64,000 nucleotides of DNA from Novosphingobium sp. FSW06-99 (GCF_001519065.1 NZ_KQ954258.1:62001-126000), one strand, 5' to 3'. Numbered from the stretch's first letter, positions 8,483 through 18,293 are shown. The notes: generated by a model from the sequence alone, not told the origin. A program made the numbers and translations.

Positions 8483-10819
8483 TCACCGCAGAAACAGCTC
8501 TGCCGCAGCATCGATGATCGCCTCGCTATCCAGGCGATAGGCGCGATAGAGGTCGGGCAGATCGCCGGTCTGGCCAAAGCGGTCGGTGCCCAGCGGGCTG
8601 ACGCGGTGGCCGCGCACGCCTCCCAGCCATGACAGCGCCGCCGGCGACCCGTCGAGCACGGTGATCAGCCCGGCGCCCGGCGCCAGCGGCGCCAGCAGCG
8701 CTTCGGCGTGGCACGAAACCGGAGCTCTGCCCTGCCAGCGCGCCGCGCGCCGCGCGGACCAGCCCCGGTGCAGCAGATCGGGCGATGTGACATTGAGCAG
8801 GCCAAGGCCCGGAATGTCGTCGGCCAGTTGTTCCCACGCCGCCAGCGCCTCGGGCGCGACCACGCCGGAAAACACGATCGCCGCCTCTGCCCCCTCGGCG
8901 GGGCGACGCAGCCAATAGCCACCGGCCAGCGCATTGGCCTGCCACGCATCGTCGCCGCGCACTTCCTGCGCGATCGCGCGGGTCGACAGGCGCAGATAGA
9001 CCGATCCGCCATCAGGGCGCTGCATCAGGTCAAAGGCATGCGCCATCATCACCGCCACTTCGTCGGCAAAGGCAGGCTCATAGGCGGTAAGGCCGGGCTG
9101 GCCCATGCCGATCAGCGGGGTGTTGATCGACTGGTGCGCGCCGCCTTCGGCCGCCAGCGTCAGCCCCGCCGGGGTGCCGACCAGCAGAAAGCGGCTGTCC
9201 ATGTAACAGCCATAGTTCAGCGCATCGAGCCCGCGCGCGACAAACGGATCATAGACCGTGCCGACCGGCAGCAACCGCGTGCCGAAATGCGGCCCGGCCA
9301 GCCCGAACGCGGCCAGCGCCAGAAAGAAGTTGTTTTCGGCAATGCCCAGTTCGACATGCTGGCCCGCCGCATGCTGGAGCCATTTCTGCGTCGAGGGGAT
9401 TTTGGCCTGCAGGAACACGTCACCCAGTTCCTGGCGCCGGAACAGCCCGCGCTGGTTGACGAACGCGCCCAGATTGGTGGTCTGCGTCACGTCGGGCGCG
9501 GTGGTCACCAGCCGGTCGGCCAGCGGCGCGCCCGATTTGGCCAGATCCATCATCACGCGGCCAAACGCGGCCTGGGTCGATTGCGTATCGCCTTCGGGAA
9601 AGGGGATCGCGGGCACCGGAATCGCCGGCGCGGCGGCCTCGGCACGGTGGTGGGCGATCGGGCTGGCATCGACAAACGTCTGCAGGGCGCGCGCGGCATT
9701 GTCGCCCAACCCGCACCACTTGTCCCATTCGTGCCCCGGCGTGATGCCCAGTTGCGCGCGGAACTGGTCCATCTGCGTCGGGCTCATCATGCCCGAATGG
9801 TTGTCCTTGTGCCCGGCCAGCGGCAGCCCGTGGCCCTTGACGGTATAGGCAATGAACAGCGTCGGGCGTTCGTCATTGGCCGCGTCAAACGCATCGATCA
9901 GCGTTTCAACGCAATGGCCGCCCAGATTGCCCATCAACCGGGCCAGCGCCGCATCATCAAAGCTGTCGAGCAGGCCACGGACATGGCGCCGTCCCCCCAG
10001 ATCGGTCATCAACCGCTCGCGCCAGGCCGCCCCGCCCTGATAGGTCAGCGCGGCGAATTCGGCATTGGGGCAACTGTCGATCCACTCTTCCAGCGCCTTG
10101 CCGCCGGGGCGGGCAAACGCCTCGCGCTGGAGCCGGCCGTGTTTCAGCGTGATCACTCGCCAACCGCAGGTTTCGAAAATATCATCGAACCGGCGGAACA
10201 TGCGGTCGGCGGTGGTGGCATCGAGCGACTGGCGGTTGTAATCGACCACCCACCAGCAATTGCGCAAATCGTGCTTGTAGCCCTCGATCAGGCATTCGTA
10301 GATATTGCCTTCATCAAGCTCGGCATCGCCCATCAGCGCGATCATCCGCCCGGCATCGGCCTGCCGCAATTGCCCGTGCGCGATCAGATAATCCTGCACG
10401 AGGCTGGAAAAGGCAGTGATCGCCACGCCCAGCCCGACCGACCCGGTCGAAAAATCGACCGGAATGGTGTCCTTGGTGCGGCTGGGATAGCTTTGTGCCC
10501 CGCCCAGCCCGCGAAAAGCCTGCAACTTGTCGCGCGTCTGGTTGCCCAACAGGTAATGGATCGCATGCAGCACCGGCCCGGCGTGCGGTTTGACCGCAAC
10601 TTTGTCGTTCGGCCCCAGCGCGTGAAAATAGAGCGCCGCCATGATCGCGGTCATCGATGCGCAACTGGCCTGATGCCCGCCCACTTTCAAACCATCGCGC
10701 TTTGGCCGCAGATGGTTGGCATTGTGGATCGTCCACGACGACAGCCACAGCAGCCGCTGTTCCAGCGCGTCGAGCGTCGCGATCAGGTCCTGCCGGTCGG
10801 TGGAAAGCGTCGTCGTCAT
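8483..10819 (-). CDS. Homodimeric AceE-like 2-oxoacid dehydrogenase E1 / transketolase-family enzyme
   Basis: 778 residues from the ATG at 10819 (GGGC upstream). The thiamine diphosphate-binding segment reads GDAELDEGNIYE...NCWWVVDYNRQSLD, the arrangement of AceE-type homodimeric E1 rather than classical transketolase. A transketolase-like central domain (ELGIAENNFFLALAAFGL) and C-terminal domain follow. Such enzymes decarboxylate a 2-oxoacid and acylate a lipoyl E2; no E2 or E3 is in the window. The divergent Lrp-family gene recalls MdeB/MdeR of Pseudomonas putida, where MdeB is a 2-oxobutyrate dehydrogenase E1. Substrate is therefore an amino-acid-derived 2-oxoacid by inference. The frame is open to 11062 but that extension is not conserved-looking. 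Confidence 0.75.
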   Translation of the reverse strand: MTTTLSTDRQDLIATLDALEQRLLWLSSWTIHNANHLRPKRDGLKVGGHQASCASMTAIMAALYFHALGPNDKVAVKPHAGPVLHAIHYLLGNQTRDKLQAFRGLGGAQSYPSRTKDTIPVDFSTGSVGLGVAITAFSSLVQDYLIAHGQLRQADAGRMIALMGDAELDEGNIYECLIEGYKHDLRNCWWVVDYNRQSLDATTADRMFRRFDDIFETCGWRVITLKHGRLQREAFARPGGKALEEWIDSCPNAEFAALTYQGGAAWRERLMTDLGGRRHVRGLLDSFDDAALARLMGNLGGHCVETLIDAFDAANDERPTLFIAYTVKGHGLPLAGHKDNHSGMMSPTQMDQFRAQLGITPGHEWDKWCGLGDNAARALQTFVDASPIAHHRAEAAAPAIPVPAIPFPEGDTQSTQAAFGRVMMDLAKSGAPLADRLVTTAPDVTQTTNLGAFVNQRGLFRRQELGDVFLQAKIPSTQKWLQHAAGQHVELGIAENNFFLALAAFGLAGPHFGTRLLPVGTVYDPFVARGLDALNYGCYMDSRFLLVGTPAGLTLAAEGGAHQSINTPLIGMGQPGLTAYEPAFADEVAVMMAHAFDLMQRPDGGSVYLRLSTRAIAQEVRGDDAWQANALAGGYWLRRPAEGAEAAIVFSGVVAPEALAAWEQLADDIPGLGLLNVTSPDLLHRGWSARRAARWQGRAPVSCHAEALLAPLAPGAGLITVLDGSPAALSWLGGVRGHRVSPLGTDRFGQTGDLPDLYRAYRLDSEAIIDAAAELFLR

Positions 10820-10910
10820 CGGCCAATGCCCTTTGTGCGCTGCGCGGTGCATCGCGTCAGATGTGCCCGGATTAGCGCCGACGGGCGGGGCATGTCCTTG
10901 CGAAATCGGC

Positions 10911-10953
10911 TGGCAAATTGAACTTAACTGGCATGATCTGCCAATTTCTGGCA
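10911..10953. promoter_or_regulatory. Cluster of TGGCA half-sites between the E1 and Lrp genes
   Basis: TGGCA occurs at 10911, 10929 and 10949 and its complement TGCCA at 10939. The middle pair makes the palindrome TGGCATGATCTGCCA. Spacings of 18-20 bp place several boxes on one DNA face, as expected for an Lrp-family octamer controlling both divergent promoters. Confidence 0.5.
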
Positions 10954-10988
10954 CATTTTGAACATCACTGCCGCCAATGGGAGATATC

Positions 10989-11456
10989 ATGCCAGATCGT
11001 CGCATCGATTCGATCGACCGCAGCATTCTTGACGAACTGCAACACGACGGGCGGATGACCAACCAGGAGCTGTCGGAGAAAGTCGGCCTGTCGCCATCGC
11101 CCTGCCTGCGGCGGCTGCGCGCGCTGGAGGCCGACGGGGTAATTTTCCGCTATGTCGCGCTGGTCGATCCGATCACCGTCGGCCTGCCGGTCACCGCGTT
11201 CATCCGCGTCCGGCTCGATCAGCAGGACGACCGCCATCTGGCCCTGTTCGAAGCCGCCGTGGCCGAATTTCCCGAAGTGATGGAATGCTATCTGATGACC
11301 GGCGATGCCGATTACCAGTTGCGTATTCTGGTCGATTCGCTGGGCGCGTTCGAGGATTTCCTGCGCCAGAAACTCACCCGCATCGAAGGCGTGGGCCAGG
11401 TCACCACCAGTTTTGCGCTGCGCCCCGTGGTCTATAAGACCGCCTTGCCGCTGTAG
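10989..11456 (+). CDS. Lrp/AsnC-family transcriptional regulator
   Basis: 155 residues. The N-terminal helix-turn-helix (RIDSIDRSILDELQHDGRMT, ELSEKVGLSPSPCLRRLRALE) is followed by the RAM ligand-binding domain with the GDADYQLRILV signature. The start at 10989 is preferred over 10977 because GGGAG sits five bases upstream. It diverges from the AceE-like E1 gene and is likely its local regulator, sensing an amino acid or 2-oxoacid. Confidence 0.9.
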   Translation: MPDRRIDSIDRSILDELQHDGRMTNQELSEKVGLSPSPCLRRLRALEADGVIFRYVALVDPITVGLPVTAFIRVRLDQQDDRHLALFEAAVAEFPEVMECYLMTGDADYQLRILVDSLGAFEDFLRQKLTRIEGVGQVTTSFALRPVVYKTALPL

Positions 11457-11545
11457 CGTCGGCCCGTCATGCAGGATTGCTTGACACATGATGCCCGCCC
11501 GTCTTTCGCAGATTGCGGCAAATCATGCGAAAGGGCCGAATATCC

Positions 11546-12883
11546 ATGCGGATATGGTTGCGCAATCCGGCGGCAATCCTGGCCGAACAGGCCGCCGGCG
11601 GGGTGGTTATCGATGGCGGGGTGATCGCCGAACTGATCGCAGCGGGACGCAGCCCGTCGGCGCCGGTCGATCAGACGATCGATGCCGGGGCGCATGTCGT
11701 GCTGCCCGGGCTGATCAACACGCACCATCATTTCTATCAGACGCTGACCCGCGCGCATCCCGCCGCGATCAATCGCGGGTTGTTCGACTGGCTGGGGGCG
11801 CTCTATCCGATCTGGCAACGCCTGACGCCCGACGCGATCGCGCTGTCGAGCGAGCTGGCGATGGCCGAATTGCTGTTGTCGGGCGTGACATGCGCCGCCG
11901 ATCATCACTATGTCTTTCCGGCAGGGCTGGAACAGGTGATCGATACCCAGGTCGATGTCGCGCGCAAGCTGGGCCTGCGCGTGGTGCTGACGCGCGGATC
12001 GATGAGCCTGTCGCAAGATGACGGCGGGCTGCCGCCGCGCGAAGTGGTGCAAAGCCATGACGCGATCCTGGCCGACAGCGAGCGCCTGCTGGCGCACCAT
12101 CACGATGCCGCACCCGGCGCGATGGTGCAGATCGCGCTGGCGCCCTGTTCGCCGTTTTCGGTCACGCCGGAATTGATGCGCGATACCGCCGCGATGGCGG
12201 CGGCGCATCACTGCCGGTTGCACACCCATCTGGCCGAAACCCATGACGAAACCGCATTCTGCCTGGCCAGCTTTGGCCGCCGCCCGCTCGACCATCTCGA
12301 AGCGCTCGGCTGGATGGGGCCGCAGACCTGGCTGGCGCACGGCATTCATTTCGATCCGGCGGAAATCGTACGGCTGGGCGCGGCGGGGGTGGGTGTGGCG
12401 CATTGCCCGACATCGAACATGACGCTCGGTTCGGGCCAGTGCCGCACGCTCGATCTGGAGGCGGCGGGCAGCCCGGTCGGGCTGGCGGTCGATGGATCGG
12501 CCTCCAACGATGCCAGCAACATGATGGAAGAAGTGCGCCATGCCCTGTTGCTGGGCCGCCTGACTTATGGCGCCGACAAAGTGACCCATCTCGACGCCTT
12601 GCGCTGGGGCACGCAAGGGTCGGCGGCGTGCCTGGGGCGTGCCGATATCGGCCGCCTGGCAGTGGGCGCACAGGCCGATCTGGCGCTGTTCCGGCTCGAC
12701 CGCGACTTGCGCTTTTCGGGCGGGCACGACCCGCTGGCGACGCTGGTGCTGTGCGGCGCCTCGCGCGCCGACCGGGTGATGGTGGCCGGGCGCTGGGTGG
12801 TCGAAGACGGCGAAGTGATCACCACCGACACCGCCGCGCTACGCGCCCGGCACCACGCGCTGGCGCGTCAACTGTTCGCCTGA
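11546..12883 (+). CDS. 8-oxoguanine deaminase (amidohydrolase superfamily)
   Basis: 445 residues from the ATG at 11546 (GAAAGGG upstream). It has metal ligands in GLINTHHHFYQTLTRA, TCAADHHYVFP, HTHLAETHDE and LAHGIHF, and a late Asp in LAVDGSASND. This matches the AtzB/TrzN-like subgroup that includes bacterial 8-oxoguanine deaminase, which forms urate from 8-oxoguanine. The neighbouring urate pathway strongly supports this. It is convergent with, and overlaps by 16 bp, the alpha/beta hydrolase gene. Confidence 0.85.
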   Translation: MRIWLRNPAAILAEQAAGGVVIDGGVIAELIAAGRSPSAPVDQTIDAGAHVVLPGLINTHHHFYQTLTRAHPAAINRGLFDWLGALYPIWQRLTPDAIALSSELAMAELLLSGVTCAADHHYVFPAGLEQVIDTQVDVARKLGLRVVLTRGSMSLSQDDGGLPPREVVQSHDAILADSERLLAHHHDAAPGAMVQIALAPCSPFSVTPELMRDTAAMAAAHHCRLHTHLAETHDETAFCLASFGRRPLDHLEALGWMGPQTWLAHGIHFDPAEIVRLGAAGVGVAHCPTSNMTLGSGQCRTLDLEAAGSPVGLAVDGSASNDASNMMEEVRHALLLGRLTYGADKVTHLDALRWGTQGSAACLGRADIGRLAVGAQADLALFRLDRDLRFSGGHDPLATLVLCGASRADRVMVAGRWVVEDGEVITTDTAALRARHHALARQLFA

Positions 12884-13620
12884 AACAACCGGTCGAGCGC
12901 ACCGCACAGCCGGTCGGTCAGCACATCGGGCATCGCCAGTTGCGGGACATGGCCGCAATCGAGCGTGATGCGCGCGGCGCCCGGAGACAAGGCCTGCATC
13001 GCGCGTTGCAGCCGGATATCGATCGAGCGGTCCTGCAAGGCCTCGACATAGATACGAGGGATGCGGCCATAGCGTTCGGCACTGAGCCGGGGGGCGACCG
13101 CGCGCCCGGCCTCTGGTTGCGGGCGCAGATGGGCGGCGGCCTGGCGCGCCGCGTCGGGCGGGCAATCGTGCAGAAATATGTCGAGCGCGGCCTGTGGGGG
13201 CACCGCGCTCATCGCGCCGCCGTGGCTCCATTCGAGATAGGGCCCGATCCCGCCGAAATCGCCCGCTGGTTGCGCCGCGATCAGATCGGCAAAGCGCATG
13301 CCCGATGGCAGCATCATGCCGACCAGATAGACCAGCGCGGCAACCCGGTCGGGCACCCGTTCGGCCACCTGGCTGGCGGCCAGCCCGCCGCCGCTGTGGC
13401 CCAGCACCACGCAAGGGCCGGGCTGATCGGCCAGCACCCGCGCCACATGCGCGGCCTGGCAATCCAGCCCGTTGCCGGTCAGCGGTTGCGGGTTCCAGCC
13501 GTTGCCGGGCAAATCCACCGCCACGCTGCGCCAGCCGCGCGCGGCCAGCAAGGGCCGCCACGCCTCGAACGCCCAACTGCCCTGCCATGCGCCATGGATC
13601 AGCACGATGGTGCCGATCAT
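12868..13620 (-). CDS. Alpha/beta hydrolase
   Basis: 250 residues. Features: HGAWQGSWAF oxyanion segment, GHSGGG nucleophile elbow, a later acidic residue and CGHVPQLAMP for the catalytic His. It resembles small plant-esterase-like (salicylate/MeSA esterase type) hydrolases. It sits nine bases after the 2OG-oxygenase gene in the NCS2/TonB operon direction. A role in purine metabolism is possible but unproven. Confidence 0.7.
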   Translation of the reverse strand: MIGTIVLIHGAWQGSWAFEAWRPLLAARGWRSVAVDLPGNGWNPQPLTGNGLDCQAAHVARVLADQPGPCVVLGHSGGGLAASQVAERVPDRVAALVYLVGMMLPSGMRFADLIAAQPAGDFGGIGPYLEWSHGGAMSAVPPQAALDIFLHDCPPDAARQAAAHLRPQPEAGRAVAPRLSAERYGRIPRIYVEALQDRSIDIRLQRAMQALSPGAARITLDCGHVPQLAMPDVLTDRLCGALDRLFQANS

Positions 13621-13629
13621 GCCGCGGCC

Positions 13630-14574
13630 TCAGCCATAGGTCGCGGCATAGCGTTCGGTCAGATGCGCCTCGGTGGTGATCGGCGGGTATCGCGGCACTT
13701 CGCCCGGATCGAGGCACGTGGGCAGGCATTCGACCACATAGTCGCGGTTGCCGGTGAAGAAGAACGGCACCGAATAGCGTTCGCGGCCCGACCTGTTGAT
13801 CACCCGATGCGGGTTTGACTGGAACCGGTGGTTGGTCCACCGCGCGATCAGGTCGCCCAGATTGACCACATAGGCCCCCGCGATCGGCGGCGCATCGAAC
13901 CACGCGCCACTCGCCACGTCCTGCACTTGCAACCCGCCCGCATCGTCCTGCAGCAACAGCGTGACCGAACCGAAATCGGTATGCGCGCCACAGCCCTTTT
14001 CGCCCGGTTCGCCCTGCGCGGGCTGGGTCGGATAGTGCAACAGCCGCAGGCGGCACGCGGGATCGCGGGTGAACCCGGCGAAATGATCGGCGGGCAGATC
14101 GAGCGCCAGCGCAAGCGCGCGCATCACCTGTACCGCCAGCCCGCGCGCCGCTGCGAAATAGGCCGCCATCGTCGCGCGAAATTCGGGCAGGCCCTCGGGC
14201 CACTGGTTCGGCCCGACCCCGAACCGCCCGGCCAGCACCGCCGGATCGTCGGGCGCGATATCGGGCCCGATATAGAACCCCTCTTTCAGATCGGGCGGCG
14301 ACCCAGCCTCCAGCGTCTGGGCCTTGAGCGGTTCATAGCCCAGTGCGTGGTGAACGCGGCGCAAATGGACCGCCTGCTTGGCCGCATCGTCCAGCGCGAA
14401 AAACCGCGCGCTTTGCGCGAACACCGCGTCGATCAGCCCGGCATCGATGCCGTGGCCGGTCAGGTAGAAAAAGCCGTGCCGCCGCGCCGCTGCGCGCAAA
14501 GTGGCAATCGCATCGGCGTCACCGGCAAACAGCCGATCCCCGTCCAGCACCGGAATATCGATACCATCGGTCAT
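13630..14574 (-). CDS. 2-oxoglutarate/Fe(II)-dependent dioxygenase, isopenicillin-N-synthase-like
   Basis: 314 residues with a DIOX_N-type N-terminus and a C-terminal jelly roll. The iron ligands are H and D of AHTDFGSVTLL and a distal H in NPHRVINRSGRERYS, with R and S for 2-oxoglutarate. It starts three bases after the permease stop. Families of this type occur beside bacterial purine genes, but the reaction is not established. A hydroxylation of a purine, in place of the xanthine dehydrogenase missing here, is a hypothesis. Confidence 0.75.
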   Translation of the reverse strand: MTDGIDIPVLDGDRLFAGDADAIATLRAAARRHGFFYLTGHGIDAGLIDAVFAQSARFFALDDAAKQAVHLRRVHHALGYEPLKAQTLEAGSPPDLKEGFYIGPDIAPDDPAVLAGRFGVGPNQWPEGLPEFRATMAAYFAAARGLAVQVMRALALALDLPADHFAGFTRDPACRLRLLHYPTQPAQGEPGEKGCGAHTDFGSVTLLLQDDAGGLQVQDVASGAWFDAPPIAGAYVVNLGDLIARWTNHRFQSNPHRVINRSGRERYSVPFFFTGNRDYVVECLPTCLDPGEVPRYPPITTEAHLTERYAATYG

Positions 14575-14577
14575 CGA

Positions 14578-16002
14578 TCACGGCGCCGGGTGACTGGCCG
14601 GGGCACCGCGCGGCTCCAGAAACAAGTTGAGCAATATCGCCGTGACCGAGGCCAGCACGATCCCCGAATGCAGGATCGGGCCGAGCACCACCGGCATGTG
14701 CTGAAAGAATTTCTGCGACAGCACCGGGATCAGCCCCATCGCCACCGCCGCCGCGATCACCGCCAGCCGTTCATAGGTCAGTTCGACTTCGGACAGGATG
14801 CGAACGCCCGTGGCGGCAATCATCCCGAACATGATCAGCCCTGCCCCGCCCAGCACCGGCAAGGGCACCGCGGCCACCACGGCGGCCAGTTTGGGGCACA
14901 GGCCGAGTGCGATCAGGATGCCCCCGCCCGCCGCGCAGACATAGCGCGAACGCACCCCGGTCATGCTGATCAACCCGATGTTCTGCGCATACGAGGTATA
15001 GGGAAACGTGTTGAAGATCCCGCCGATCAGCGTGCCCAATGCATCGCCGCGCAAGCCCCGGGTCAGATCGTCGGCGCTGACCGGGCGCCCGACAATCACC
15101 CCCACGCTGAGGAACATGCCGAACGATTCGACCATCGAAACCAGCATGACAAAGCACATCGCCAGCGCGATCGGCGCTTCAAACCGGGGCAGGCCGAACT
15201 GGAACGGGCGGATCAGCGCAAACCACGGCGCGCGCGCCACTTCGGAAAAATCCGCATGCCCGGCCAACGCCGCCAGCACCGTGCCGATGATTACCCCGAA
15301 CAGGATCGCGCCATAACGCAAGGGGCCCCGGCTGAACTTGATCAGCACAAAAATCGTCAACAGCGTGATCAGCGCGATCGCCAGGTTGGTGGGATCGCCA
15401 TAGACCGCGTCGTCGGGCTGCCCCCCAGCCGACCAGTCGATCGCGATGCGCATCAGCGACAGGCCGATCACCAGGATCACCGTGCCGGTCACCGTCGGCG
15501 GAAACAATCGCTGCATCCGGCCGACAAAGGGTGCAACCAGCAGCCCGAAAATCCCGCCGACGATCACCGCACCATAGATCGTGGGCAGCATCATCACGCG
15601 TGCAGCCATCGTGTCGGGCGCGGTGCCGACCAGCGCCAGCATCGGGCTGACCGAAACAAACGTCACCCCCATCATGATCGGCAGGCGGATGCCCACGCCC
15701 GGCATGATCCCGAAGCGCGGGATGCCCAGCGTCTGGATCAGCGTGGCCACCCCCGCCGCGATCAGATCGGCGCAGACCAGCAGGGTCAGCGCCTGTGGCG
15801 ACAAATGCAGCGCGCGGCCCATCACCAGCGGCACGGTCACCGCGCCTGCATACATCACCAGCACATGCTGCAAGGCAAACAGCAGCAGGTGCCCGCCGTC
15901 GGGGATATGATCAACGCCGCTGTCGGGCGCGGCGGCATCGTTCTGGCTGGTCATGCCGCCTGATACCATGTCGGACCCCGTGGCGAGCACCTTCGTTGCC
16001 AT
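14578..16002 (-). CDS. NCS2-family purine (urate/xanthine) permease
   Basis: 474 residues, about 12-14 hydrophobic helices. It carries the NCS2 signature QNIGLISMTGV, the early helix QHVLVMYAGAVTVPL and VESFGMF. It carries purines with a proton or sodium ion across the inner membrane. Context (PuuD and 8-oxoguanine deaminase nearby) favours urate or xanthine. The start shown overlaps the receptor stop (ATGA); ATGs 33 and 48 bases further in are alternatives. Confidence 0.85.
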   Translation of the reverse strand: MATKVLATGSDMVSGGMTSQNDAAAPDSGVDHIPDGGHLLLFALQHVLVMYAGAVTVPLVMGRALHLSPQALTLLVCADLIAAGVATLIQTLGIPRFGIMPGVGIRLPIMMGVTFVSVSPMLALVGTAPDTMAARVMMLPTIYGAVIVGGIFGLLVAPFVGRMQRLFPPTVTGTVILVIGLSLMRIAIDWSAGGQPDDAVYGDPTNLAIALITLLTIFVLIKFSRGPLRYGAILFGVIIGTVLAALAGHADFSEVARAPWFALIRPFQFGLPRFEAPIALAMCFVMLVSMVESFGMFLSVGVIVGRPVSADDLTRGLRGDALGTLIGGIFNTFPYTSYAQNIGLISMTGVRSRYVCAAGGGILIALGLCPKLAAVVAAVPLPVLGGAGLIMFGMIAATGVRILSEVELTYERLAVIAAAVAMGLIPVLSQKFFQHMPVVLGPILHSGIVLASVTAILLNLFLEPRGAPASHPAP

Positions 16003-18293
16003 CAGAACTTCAGCCCGAACCGGCCGATCACCTGGCGTGGCGGCACATAGACGTCGAACACGCCGCCCACGCCGAAGTTTTCGGCATAGCGGGTGGCGAT
16101 ATCGTTGCTGCCGGTCAGGTTGGTCACCTGCAATTCGATGTACCAGGGGTGCTGGGCGGGCTGATAATGGATGTTGGCGTTAATCAGGAACTGGCTGCCG
16201 ACCAGATCGGTGACCGGGTTGTTGTAGACGCGTTCCCAGTAGGGCGAGCGGTAATTGGCCGACAGCGCGGTATCGAGCTTGCCCCCGGCAACCTCGGTCG
16301 CCTTGCTGATCGTCGCGGCGGTCGAGAAATTGGGCACGCGGCCCAACTGGTTGCCATAGACGTCCGACGCGTAATAGGCGGTGAACCGGTCGTTGATGTC
16401 ATTGCCCACGAACGGTCCGCCATCGGCGCGGTTGATCCCCTGTGCCACCCAGGCATCGAGCAAGTGAACGTGGCTGAGCACTTTGCTGCCCATGCCGGTG
16501 GCATTGGCCTGCACGCGCCAGCCATCCGGCAAGACCCAGGTCAGTTCGCCTTCCAGACCATAGACTTCGCTTTTGGGGATGTTGGTCAAGCCGCCGCCAA
16601 ACGGGATCGGGTCTTCCGAATCCGCCTGGAGATTGCGGTAATCGTTGTAGAATGCCGACAGGTTCAGGCGCAGTTTGTGATCGAACAATTCGTTCTTCAG
16701 GCCGACTTCATAGGCGCGGACGAATTCATGCGAAAAGGTTCCGGGAATTTCCACCGCATCGGTGTTGAGGTTGGCGCCGCCCGGCTTCACCCCGGTCGAA
16801 AAGCTGGCATAAAGCGTGGAGGCGGGCACCACGTCATATTCGACGACCGCCTTGCCGGTGACTTTCTTGAACTCGCTGATCAGGTTGGCGGTGTTGAAAT
16901 TGGCCGCGACATAGGCCTTGTAGTCGTCATAGCTGTAGCGCAGCCCCCCGGTCAGGCGCAGTGCGTCGGTCACGTGCCAGGTGGCCTGGCCATAGCCCGC
17001 CGCCGAGGTGCGGTGCGCAAACGAGACACTGGCAAAGGCCAGACCATAGGCCGCCGATTGCGCGTCATAGACCGCCGGATTGCCCGCCGCCGCATAGCCC
17101 ACGGTATAGGGCGTGCCGATCAGGCTGGCCCCCTGCTGCACTTCAAACACATATTCGTTGCCCGCGGTGTGCTGGACAAACGCACCGACAATCCAGTCGA
17201 TCTTGCCCCCCGGTTTCGAGGCGAGGTTCACTTCCTCGTTGACGGTGTTCAACTCCCACGAATGGACCGGAATGCTGTCCTTGACGCCGTAATAGGCGAT
17301 CGATTCCGCAGTCGACAGATCATCGGCCGAATTGCGGTTGTTGATATAGGCATATTGATAGCTGCTGATCGATTTGAGCGTCGCCCCGCCCAGGTCATAG
17401 GCGATCGTGGTTGCGGCGATGCGGCTGCGCGTCTGGTTGGGGGTGGCGTAATCGTCGCTGGTGGTGCGCGTGCCGGCGATCGGATCGATCAGGTTTTTCG
17501 CGCCGACACCGTTGATGTCGTTGCTGAACAATTCACCCCAGGCGGTGATCGTCAGCCGGTCAGTCGGCGTCCACAGCACCGTCGCCCGCGCGCTCCAGGC
17601 ATCTTCATTGCCGATATGATCGGTGCCGGGGTAATTCGGCGCATAGTACCAGCCATCATGCCCTTCGTGCTGCGCGGTCAGCCGCACCGCCAGCGTCGGG
17701 GTCAACGGCACGTTCACCATCGCCTGTTCGCGGTTGTAGTTGTAGCTGCCATAGCTGACTTCGGCGCTTTCATGCATGGCGTCGAGTTTGGGCAGGGTGG
17801 TGTTGATGTTGATCGCGCCGCCATCGGCGTTCTGCCCGTTGACCGTGCCTTGCGGCCCGCGCAGCACTTCAAGCTGGCCGATGTCCAGATAGCTGGCGAC
17901 CACGGCCACCGGGCTGGCGATGTAGACGCCGTTTTCGACAAAGGCGACGCCGGGTTGCGCCGACAGGTTCTGCAACCCGTCATAGCCCACCCCGCGAATG
18001 GTGATGTTGGTCGGAAACGCCCCCGTATCCGACACGGTCATCCCCGGCACTTGCTTGTCGAGATCGATCACCGCGCGGATGTCCGCCTTGCCCAACTGGT
18101 CCCCCGACAGCGCGGTGATCGCGATCGGCGTCTTTTGCAGGCCGGTGGTCACTTTTTGCGCGGTCACGGTGATGGTTTCAAGCGCAGCGGAATCCGGCGC
18201 TGCCGGCGCATCGGCGGCATGTGCCGCGACCGGCGCGAGCATGGCCAACGTGGACGCTGCGACGAATAACGGAAATTTGGTGATATGTTTCAT
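16002..18293 (-). CDS. TonB-dependent outer-membrane receptor
   Basis: 763 residues. Signal peptide (MLAPVAAHAA), TonB-box-like ETITVTAQK, plug domain (ALSGDQLGKADIRAV, NITIRGVGYDG, LEVLRGPQGT) and a beta-barrel ending in VIGRFGLKF with terminal Phe. Sphingomonads use many such receptors for carbon compounds, not only siderophores. Its overlap with the purine permease gene and shared operator motif with the hpx operon imply uptake of a purine or allantoin-like ligand. Confidence 0.9.
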   Translation of the reverse strand: MKHITKFPLFVAASTLAMLAPVAAHAADAPAAPDSAALETITVTAQKVTTGLQKTPIAITALSGDQLGKADIRAVIDLDKQVPGMTVSDTGAFPTNITIRGVGYDGLQNLSAQPGVAFVENGVYIASPVAVVASYLDIGQLEVLRGPQGTVNGQNADGGAININTTLPKLDAMHESAEVSYGSYNYNREQAMVNVPLTPTLAVRLTAQHEGHDGWYYAPNYPGTDHIGNEDAWSARATVLWTPTDRLTITAWGELFSNDINGVGAKNLIDPIAGTRTTSDDYATPNQTRSRIAATTIAYDLGGATLKSISSYQYAYINNRNSADDLSTAESIAYYGVKDSIPVHSWELNTVNEEVNLASKPGGKIDWIVGAFVQHTAGNEYVFEVQQGASLIGTPYTVGYAAAGNPAVYDAQSAAYGLAFASVSFAHRTSAAGYGQATWHVTDALRLTGGLRYSYDDYKAYVAANFNTANLISEFKKVTGKAVVEYDVVPASTLYASFSTGVKPGGANLNTDAVEIPGTFSHEFVRAYEVGLKNELFDHKLRLNLSAFYNDYRNLQADSEDPIPFGGGLTNIPKSEVYGLEGELTWVLPDGWRVQANATGMGSKVLSHVHLLDAWVAQGINRADGGPFVGNDINDRFTAYYASDVYGNQLGRVPNFSTAATISKATEVAGGKLDTALSANYRSPYWERVYNNPVTDLVGSQFLINANIHYQPAQHPWYIELQVTNLTGSNDIATRYAENFGVGGVFDVYVPPRQVIGRFGLKF

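Noticed and set aside
8708..10921. 737-residue plus-strand frame opposite the AceE-like gene
   Set aside because: Antisense shadow; Arg/Gln/His-rich, no domain, while the minus strand shows thiamine diphosphate motifs.
15795..18269. 824-residue plus-strand frame opposite the TonB receptor
   Set aside because: Antisense shadow of a gene with signal peptide, plug and barrel motifs.
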